Shown piece after piece: positions 43,267 through 48,118 of a stretch of DNA of 48,118 bases. This DNA comes from Mediterranea sp. An20 (GTDB lineage Bacteria; Bacteroidota; Bacteroidia; Bacteroidales; Bacteroidaceae). The notes beneath the pieces are model-generated. The model worked only from the letters and a program-made list of their open reading frames with translations, was not told the DNA's origin and did not search any database. The first letter of the stretch is position 1; the number at the start of each line of letters is the position of its first letter. A program made the position numbers and the translations under genes. The stretch covers positions 1-48,118 of the forward strand of contig NZ_NFJV01000027.1 in the NCBI RefSeq assembly GCF_002160055.1, in the 5' to 3' direction.

Positions 43267-43920
43267 ATGAGTGAACTCAAAAATTTATCAGCCGTCCTCG
43301 AAGGAGGCGCTATTCCTGCCGGATATGACGAAAAGGCTATCGGCAAACTGTCAAAGACATACCTGAAGTTAGAGGGGCGTAAAATAGTGAATATCTATCC
43401 TATCCGAACCGTGATGCACGAAGACAGCCGGTATTGCCTATACGCCTGTCCGATAAAAGGCACTGAGATTGACGATGCCACCCTGCAGAGCATCAAAGCT
43501 GAAGTCGAGATGCTGGAAATCGGTGAAATCCGGTACGATTCAGTACAGTCCAGCGGATATGACTACTACATCATCGATCCCGATACCGGACGACACATAG
43601 TGGAAAAAGAGGAAGATAGAGACTCTGTTATGGAGATAAGTGACCACTATGACGGCATTATCCTATTTACTAAAATGGTCTTGTCGCCAAGAAAGGCATA
43701 TCAACTTGACTGCCACCATGCCCTTGTTGGAGTGGAAAAGCAACCCAACCAATTCAAGATAGAGACTATTTCAAACAAGATGATAGGACAAGCGCCTACC
43801 ATACTGGAATTTGAGGCACCACAGGAATCTCCGGCTGTCGAGAAATACAAGTCAGCCATGACGGTTCTGTCTATAATCATCACTGTGGCTCTGCTTATCT
43901 GGTACTTTTTCATAAAATAA
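43267..43920 (+). CDS. Hypothetical tail-anchored protein
   Basis: A 217-aa protein with a soluble N-terminal part and one C-terminal membrane helix (TVLSIIITVALLIWYFFIK), so it is a tail-anchored protein facing the cytoplasm. Not recognised. It is less GC-rich than the genes before and lies 20 nt after the DUF3137 gene. Confidence 0.7.
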   Translation: MSELKNLSAVLEGGAIPAGYDEKAIGKLSKTYLKLEGRKIVNIYPIRTVMHEDSRYCLYACPIKGTEIDDATLQSIKAEVEMLEIGEIRYDSVQSSGYDYYIIDPDTGRHIVEKEEDRDSVMEISDHYDGIILFTKMVLSPRKAYQLDCHHALVGVEKQPNQFKIETISNKMIGQAPTILEFEAPQESPAVEKYKSAMTVLSIIITVALLIWYFFIK

Positions 43921-43959
43921 TGTCACCGAACGGATTACTTCACTAATTAATATCTGAAT

Positions 43960-44418
43960 ATGACGACATTCAATTATTCTTCCAAATCGTCCATCAAAGA
44001 TAATCTGACAGAAATCCTTATCGGTGCCGCGCTGATAATAGTTCCGATAGTTTATCCTTTCGGTATAAAAATTGGTACTGCCCGTATTCTCGGTCCATTG
44101 CCGACAGCCATCATCCTTGCCCTTGTCGGTCTGTATCTCGTGTTCAAGGCATGGAGAAAGATACGGCAAGCCGGGAAATTGTCTGCAAAGAGCGGTGTCA
44201 TCACAGTTGACGGAAACAATGTGACCTATCCCGTCATCAGCAAAGGGAAGGTCGAAATGCGTTCTTTTACATTGTCAGAAATATCCAATGTAGATTATAA
44301 TTACGACAACGGTATTCTGGCAGTATCGTTGGCAAACGGTTCTACCATCAGGTTCGACCTGGACTTCTTTGACGGATTACCCCAGCTCAAAGAGTTTGTA
44401 GCCCTGTTGAAGAAATAA
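43960..44418 (+). CDS. Hypothetical small membrane protein, possible PH-like domain
   Basis: A 152-aa protein with two membrane helices (ILIGAALIIVPIVYPFGI and AIILALVGLYLVFKAW) followed by a beta-rich domain (GVITVDGNNVTYPVISKGKV, LSEISNVDYNYDNGILAVSL) and a final helix. Two helices plus a beta domain and end helix resemble bacterial PH-domain membrane proteins; this is a structural guess. It lies 39 nt after the tail-anchored gene. Confidence 0.65.
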   Translation: MTTFNYSSKSSIKDNLTEILIGAALIIVPIVYPFGIKIGTARILGPLPTAIILALVGLYLVFKAWRKIRQAGKLSAKSGVITVDGNNVTYPVISKGKVEMRSFTLSEISNVDYNYDNGILAVSLANGSTIRFDLDFFDGLPQLKEFVALLKK

Positions 44419-44649
44419 ACAGATAATAGGATATGGAATGGCATGACAGGCTGAAGGACTTATCCGTATTTGCGGAACCGGAATCCCACTGCGGCTATTT
44501 GGCCGTGGCGGGTATTCCGTTCCTGTGGCTTGTCGAAACCATCTGTCGCCGGGAGATAAAACATTTCAGTAAGGGGGAAAAGATGAGGAAAAATGCCGTT
44601 ATACAGCTATCTTTAACCTTCATTTCTGCTACAGGGCGAAAAAATTCTA

Positions 44650-44657
44650 TACCTTTG
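44650..44657 (+). promoter_or_regulatory. -7 box upstream of the MORN-like gene and recombinase
   Basis: TACCTTTG at 44650-44657 with a weak TTTCTG about 21 nt upstream. It would give a leader of about 340 nt that includes ORF-repeat copy B, then the MORN-like gene and the recombinase. The stretch 44419-44649 has an open frame from 44433 that reads MEWHDRLKDLSVFAEPESHC; its first 50 codons look coding but match nothing I know, so it may be a gene remnant. Confidence 0.4.
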
Positions 44658-44727
44658 TATTGGGACAGTTATATCATAATGGACTATGACGGCACAAGAT
44701 GGAACAGCAGGCAGTTATTTCTTATAG

Positions 44728-44961
44728 ATGATACAGCCTGTGCTGCCATTCCCCAAGGGGATGACAGAAGAGATTCCTTATCTCCTGTCCCTGTCCGGTT
44801 ATCCCCGACCACCGATTACCCTCATCAAAGAAACAACATTCCTCCTTGTCCGTGTGAGCAAAGCGGAAAGAAAGCCATGTCCGGCGGTATTCATTCAACG
44901 GGTTTCCCGTGTCCGAATGCCGCCGGATTTTGTTTGTACCCTGACAGGAAGAGTAGCGTGA
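44728..44961 (+). CDS. Short ORF, repeat copy B
   Basis: A 77-aa frame MIQPVLPFPKGMTEEIPYLL... with KAERKPCPAVFIQRVSRVRM near the end, related to the broken copy at 37309-37450. Differences between the copies in the best-conserved stretch are conservative at protein level (A/V, V/I, V/M), which suggests past coding selection. The region also forms a hairpin (GCGGTATTC with GAATGCCGC around CGGGTTTCCCG), so it could equally be a regulatory or repeat element. Another overlapping frame runs into the next gene by ATGA. Confidence 0.35.
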   Translation: MIQPVLPFPKGMTEEIPYLLSLSGYPRPPITLIKETTFLLVRVSKAERKPCPAVFIQRVSRVRMPPDFVCTLTGRVA

Positions 44962-45004
44962 CGGAGGTAGCCGGGTATTGTCCAACGAAAAAAACAGGAA
45001 GGAT

Positions 45005-45811
45005 ATGAAAACAAAAATCATACTGGCAGGCATCCTCTTGCTGCTGTGTGGCAGCAGCTTCGCACAGCAGATTGTAGCGTACAGCGACTTGCGTACCCTT
45101 ACGGATGCGGAAGATGGAACGGTCGTCCATTACCTGAAAGACGGCAAGTGTCCGCTATCGGGTGAATACCGCATCCTGCGGGGACCGGACGAAGAAAGCG
45201 TACACTTCTCGAAGGGAGTCAAGCAGGGCGAGTACAGGCGCTACCGTGACGGCGTGCTGCGGGAAAAGGGCGCGTATGCCGACGGCAAACGGCACGGACT
45301 GTTCGTCACCTATTACCAGGACGGGAAGACCCCGCAACGCGAGGCTCCCATGCAGCATGGGAAAATAGAAGGCACGGTACGGACCTGGTTCGCCGATGGC
45401 AAGCCTGATATGATACAGGAATACAAGGAGGGAAAGAAAAACGGCAAGGAACAACGTTTCGCCCCTAAAACCGGCCAACTGATTTATGAGGTCAGTTATA
45501 TTGACGACCGAAAAGAGGGAAAGCAATGGGAGTTCAACGAGGACACCGCCCGAGGATGGCGCAGCGAAACCGTCAGCCATTACAAGAACGGCGAGCTGGA
45601 CGGCATCTACTCATACACGGCCCACCTGCACGGCAAACTGTACGCCTACAAGTGCGGCTCATTCAAGAACGGCTACAAGCATGGCGACTGGACGGAAATA
45701 GACGACAGAGGAATCGTTACCCAAGGCGAATACACCGACGGGCGCGAGACCGGGCACTGGATGCGCTTCGACCACTTGAGCGGTGAAATACTGAACGAGT
45801 GGGACAAATAA
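45005..45811 (+). CDS. Secreted MORN-like (YwqK-type) repeat protein
   Basis: A 268-aa protein starting MKTKIILAGILLLLCGSSFAQQ, a clear signal peptide; an in-frame ATG at 44978 would bury it, so 45005 is preferred. The body is built of about eight repeats of the type G-x-Y-x-D-G-K-x-x-G (KQGEYRRYRDGVLREKGAYA, KRHGLFVTYYQDGKTP, KKNGKEQRF, KHGDWTEIDDRG). Proteins called YwqK antitoxins carry this repeat. Exported location means it may instead be an envelope or immunity protein. It precedes the recombinase by 11 nt. Confidence 0.75.
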   Translation: MKTKIILAGILLLLCGSSFAQQIVAYSDLRTLTDAEDGTVVHYLKDGKCPLSGEYRILRGPDEESVHFSKGVKQGEYRRYRDGVLREKGAYADGKRHGLFVTYYQDGKTPQREAPMQHGKIEGTVRTWFADGKPDMIQEYKEGKKNGKEQRFAPKTGQLIYEVSYIDDRKEGKQWEFNEDTARGWRSETVSHYKNGELDGIYSYTAHLHGKLYAYKCGSFKNGYKHGDWTEIDDRGIVTQGEYTDGRETGHWMRFDHLSGEILNEWDK

Positions 45812-45822
45812 AACTGACAGAG

Positions 45823-46938
45823 ATGGAAACATACCGAGCAAAACCCCGAATCAGGCTTTCGCCTACCGTCAGGTACGGCAGGAAGTTCATTGAGGTAGCC
45901 TTCGACCACGACGGCCTGCGCCTGCCGCTGTCGAAGGAGGAAGGCGTGCAGCTTGTCGGCGGCAGGGCTTATCTGCCGGAAGAGAGCTTCGTGCTTGCGG
46001 AGTTCTTCGACCGCTATGTGAAGATGGCGTTTATCGACTACTCCGCCATAAAGGGCTACACGCCCCGGAAAGAGGAGGACAGCCGTCCGCCGCTGCCCGC
46101 CGGCTATCTGGAGAAGCTCCGTCAGGTGCGTTACAGCGACCACACGGTACGGGTATATACCGGTTACTTCCGGGATTTTCAGGAGCATTTCAGGGGGCGG
46201 GATGTAAAGGCTATCACATCCGACGAGATAAACGGCTATCTGCTGTATCTCATCCGTGAGCGGAACATATCCTCGTGCCAGCAGAACCAGCGCATCAACG
46301 CCATCAAGTTCTACTACGAGAAAGTGCTCGGCCAGGAACGGCGGTGCTACAAGGTGAACCGTGCCAAGCGCGAGAAGACCCTGCCCGACGTGCTGAGTAA
46401 GGAGGAAATCAAGCGGATACTCGATGTGGCGGCGAAAGACCTGCGCTTCTTCTGCATGTTCTCCATCCTTTACTCCGCCGGCTTGCGCATCAGCGAACTG
46501 CTGGAACTGAAGCCGGGAGACATCAACGAGTCCCGCAACCTGATACGGGTGCGGCAGGGCAAGGGCAAGAAAGACCGGTACACGCTGCTGTCGAGGCCGC
46601 TGATGAAGAAACTGGCGGAATACAACCGTCTGTATAAGCCCCAAGTGTGGCTCTTCGAGCGCAGGCCGGGCGAACCCTTTACGGAAAGCATTGTGTCGAA
46701 ACGGCTGAAAGCCGCCGCACAGGAGGCGGGCATCACGAAACGGATTTATCCGCACCTGCTGCGCCACTCCTTTGCCACGCATCTGCTGGAGCAAGGGACG
46801 GACATCAAGATTGTGAAGGAATTGATGGGACATAACAACATCAAGACAACGGAGCGGTATGTCCACATCGCTGACACCTATAAAAGCAATATCAAGAGCC
46901 CGTTGGACGACTTAATAATGGAGGACAACGAGACTTGA
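45823..46938 (+). CDS. XerD-like tyrosine recombinase
   Basis: A 371-aa site-specific recombinase. The ATG at 45823 (METYRAKPRIRLSPTVRYGR) is preferred to 45799, which overlaps the preceding stop. After about 95 residues of extra N-terminal domain come a SAM-like core-binding domain (YLEKLRQVRYSDHTVRVYTG) and the catalytic domain with Arg in AGLRISELLELK, Lys in QGKGKKDRYTLL, HxxR in YPHLLRHSFATHLLEQG, His in LMGHNNIKTTERY and the nucleophile Tyr in ERYVHIAD. It is followed in the same direction by immunity-type genes, the arrangement of rAID loci. It is not the typical ICE integrase. Confidence 0.85.
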   Translation: METYRAKPRIRLSPTVRYGRKFIEVAFDHDGLRLPLSKEEGVQLVGGRAYLPEESFVLAEFFDRYVKMAFIDYSAIKGYTPRKEEDSRPPLPAGYLEKLRQVRYSDHTVRVYTGYFRDFQEHFRGRDVKAITSDEINGYLLYLIRERNISSCQQNQRINAIKFYYEKVLGQERRCYKVNRAKREKTLPDVLSKEEIKRILDVAAKDLRFFCMFSILYSAGLRISELLELKPGDINESRNLIRVRQGKGKKDRYTLLSRPLMKKLAEYNRLYKPQVWLFERRPGEPFTESIVSKRLKAAAQEAGITKRIYPHLLRHSFATHLLEQGTDIKIVKELMGHNNIKTTERYVHIADTYKSNIKSPLDDLIMEDNET

Positions 46939-47004
46939 TACTTAAAGAAAATAACAGCGGATTTCGCTGATAGTATAACGTTATTCACTCTAAAATAAAT
47001 TGGT

Positions 47005-47490
47005 ATGGAAATTATAAACAAACTTCATTTTTATTCTTTTAATCCTGCAAAAGAAGTAGATGAAAAAGATTTTCGAGCTTTAGAACTTATAATCCAAAGA
47101 TCATTACCATTATCATATAAAGAATTTTATATTGCGAATAATGGAGGAAGAGTTAAAGAGAATTTTTTTTACAGAAATCCAAATGATGAATTTGAGGCAT
47201 TTATTGTGAATGATTTTTACCACATTGATAGTGACGAAGAAAATGACAAATACGGTAATAATATATTTACGATAATAAAAAAAAGGAATTGGAAAAATTG
47301 GGGAAAATGTAAGATTCTCCCATGGGGACACGATGGCTCAAATAATCTGCTATATCTTGATTTCAAAGATAATGAACCTAAAGTATATGCTGATTTTTAT
47401 GACGAGGGGGAAAAAGGTGTTTTACTGGCAGATTCAATTGAAGAATTTCTTCTGAAATTAAAAGAAGATCCCGATGGTCCGATAATTTGA
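47005..47490 (+). CDS. SMI1/KNR4 (SUKH) family immunity protein
   Basis: A 161-aa acidic, AT-rich-coded protein with the SUKH pattern: ALELIIQRSLPLSYKEFYIA then NNGGRVKENFFYR, WGKCKILPWGHDGSNNLLYL and a C-terminal DSIEEFLLKLKED helix. SUKH proteins neutralise nuclease toxins in polymorphic and secretion-delivered toxin systems. No toxin gene is adjacent, so it is an orphan immunity gene. Base composition differs sharply from the recombinase gene next to it. Confidence 0.85.
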   Translation: MEIINKLHFYSFNPAKEVDEKDFRALELIIQRSLPLSYKEFYIANNGGRVKENFFYRNPNDEFEAFIVNDFYHIDSDEENDKYGNNIFTIIKKRNWKNWGKCKILPWGHDGSNNLLYLDFKDNEPKVYADFYDEGEKGVLLADSIEEFLLKLKEDPDGPII

Positions 47491-47599
47491 TCAATATTGT
47501 ATTTTCCAGAATTCTATAATTAGAAGATTACAGATATGTATGGAGCAATCAATGTAATGTTAATCAATTTCCTGAAATGATAAAATGAGTGAATAACAA

Positions 47600-47660
47600 G
47601 TGGCTCAACCTCCCCGAAAAGTCGGTTAGCCACCAAACATTAGCAACCAATTAAAATAAT
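47600..47660 (+). repeat. Repetitive intergenic element before the second array gene
   Basis: A hairpin with arms GTGGCT and AGCCAC lies in the 60 nt before the ATG, then CAAACATTAGCAACC. The word CAAACATTA recurs before the next gene (near 47997), again just after a structured stretch. GAGTGAATAA here and GACTGAATAA near 47974 are also shared. Such repeated spacers are a described trait of rAID arrays. Confidence 0.5.
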
Positions 47661-47942
47661 ATGATACGAAAATTCATTTCATATATAAAAAAGCAACTGA
47701 ACAATCAATCATGTACATACACAATACATGAAAATACGAAATATGTACATAGTATGTATGTTGATATTGATAGTGATACTAATTTAGGTCGTGTAACATT
47801 ATGGGATGACAATTCTTGTGTAATGGAAATTCTTAACATTGAAACCGAGAATTGCCTGCTTTGCGAAAGATACGAGTTTACGTCGTTTGATGAATTGATT
47901 GAGAAATTTAATAATTTCTATTCCATATTATCTACACAATAA
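47661..47942 (+). CDS. Small acidic immunity-type protein
   Basis: A 93-aa protein with AT-rich coding and acidic residues (YVDIDSDTNLGRVTLWDDNS, CVMEILNIETENCLLCERYE, FTSFDELIEKFNNFYSI). The strand-turn-strand then helix layout, size and place in the array suggest an immunity protein, but no family is recognised. It is bounded by the 10-bp inverted pair TTAGCAACCA (47640) and TGGTTGCTAA (47952). Confidence 0.6.
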   Translation: MIRKFISYIKKQLNNQSCTYTIHENTKYVHSMYVDIDSDTNLGRVTLWDDNSCVMEILNIETENCLLCERYEFTSFDELIEKFNNFYSILSTQ

Positions 47943-48039
47943 ATTAAGAATGGTTGCTAACAAACAGCAAACCGACTGAATAAGCGGAACGCTGCCAAAC
48001 ATTATCCGCAATAGTAAAACAATTAAAAATTAAAAGATT

Positions 48040-48118
48040 ATGGCAACAACAGAAGAAAGAGACATCTTTGCTAATGAGTATGTCCAAATTTACACAAATG
48101 GTTCTGGAAACATCGTTT
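48040..48118 (+). CDS. Partial third gene of the immunity array
   Basis: An ATG at 48040 opens MATTEERDIFANEYVQIYTN and runs off the right edge (26 residues). It follows a spacer with the same CAAACATTA word and an A/T-rich leader ending like those of the other array genes. Too short to identify. Confidence 0.5.
   Translation, partial: MATTEERDIFANEYVQIYTNGSGNIV

Noticed and set aside
44433..45008. A 191-aa frame ending by ATGA on the MORN-like gene
   Set aside because: Only the first 50 codons look coding; the rest passes through a promoter and a repeat block whose conserved frame is different. Mentioned as a possible remnant only.
47600..48035. Integron attC sites in the immunity array
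   Set aside because: The spacers lack the RYYYAAC/GTTRRRY core pairs and the recombinase lacks features of IntI as far as I can see.

Overview
The window is most of the body of a Bacteroidales integrative and conjugative element (ICE) of the broad CTnDOT-type transfer family. The evidence is a colinear traA...traQ-type transfer gene set, a mobA-mobB-mobC set, DUF3945/DUF4099 proteins, a topoisomerase III, and several promoters with the Bacteroidetes -7 box TAnnTTTG (best case TTTG-N19-TACCTTTG). No rRNA, tRNA or ICE integrase was seen, so the element ends and the host genus are not shown. Base composition is GC-rich in the transfer and mobilisation genes and clearly AT-rich in the group II intron, the DUF3800 pair and the immunity genes at the right end.

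Layout. (1) 1-1324: end of an unknown gene and a DUF1848 protein. (2) 1380-12662, minus strand: main transfer operon traE-F-G-(H)-I-J-K-L-M-N-O-P-Q plus lysozyme, encoding the mating channel. (3) 13037-14208, plus strand: a SLOG-type protein and an unknown gene that split the transfer genes. (4) 14280-16885, minus: traA (ParA-like), a DUF3408 protein and three small partners. (5) 16886-17481: repeat-rich control region and probable oriT. (6) 17482-23739, plus: mobA, the mobB relaxase and the mobC coupling protein, the last interrupted by a complete 2.5-kb group II intron. (7) 23966-25515: small cargo genes. (8) 25733-25797: a candidate small RNA. (9) 25801-26987, minus: a DUF3800 protein coupled to a possible nuclease. 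(10) 27734-33013: DUF3945 and DUF4099 proteins, topB and small genes. (11) 33047-36885: a PRTRC cassette (E, C, a small ORF, F, B, ThiF). (12) 37510-45811: ankyrin, DUF1266, LemA, DUF3137, membrane and MORN-like proteins. (13) 45823-48118: an XerD-like recombinase followed by an array of immunity-type genes, which fits a recombinase-associated acquired interbacterial defence (rAID) locus.

How it fits together. MobA/MobB would nick at the palindromic region before mobA. MobC, only after intron splicing, would pass the DNA to the TraE-Q channel powered by TraG, and TopB, the TraP primase and the lysozyme would assist. The tra and mob promoters carry matching, oppositely oriented sequence blocks, which suggests joint control. 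The rest is cargo. The most notable items are the PRTRC cassette, which looks like an E1/ubiquitin-like protein pair; the rAID-like immunity array; a five-copy family of 140-180-nt hairpins placed mostly at module junctions with covarying stems; a putative 65-nt small RNA; and a probable 16-bp deletion at the start of traG.
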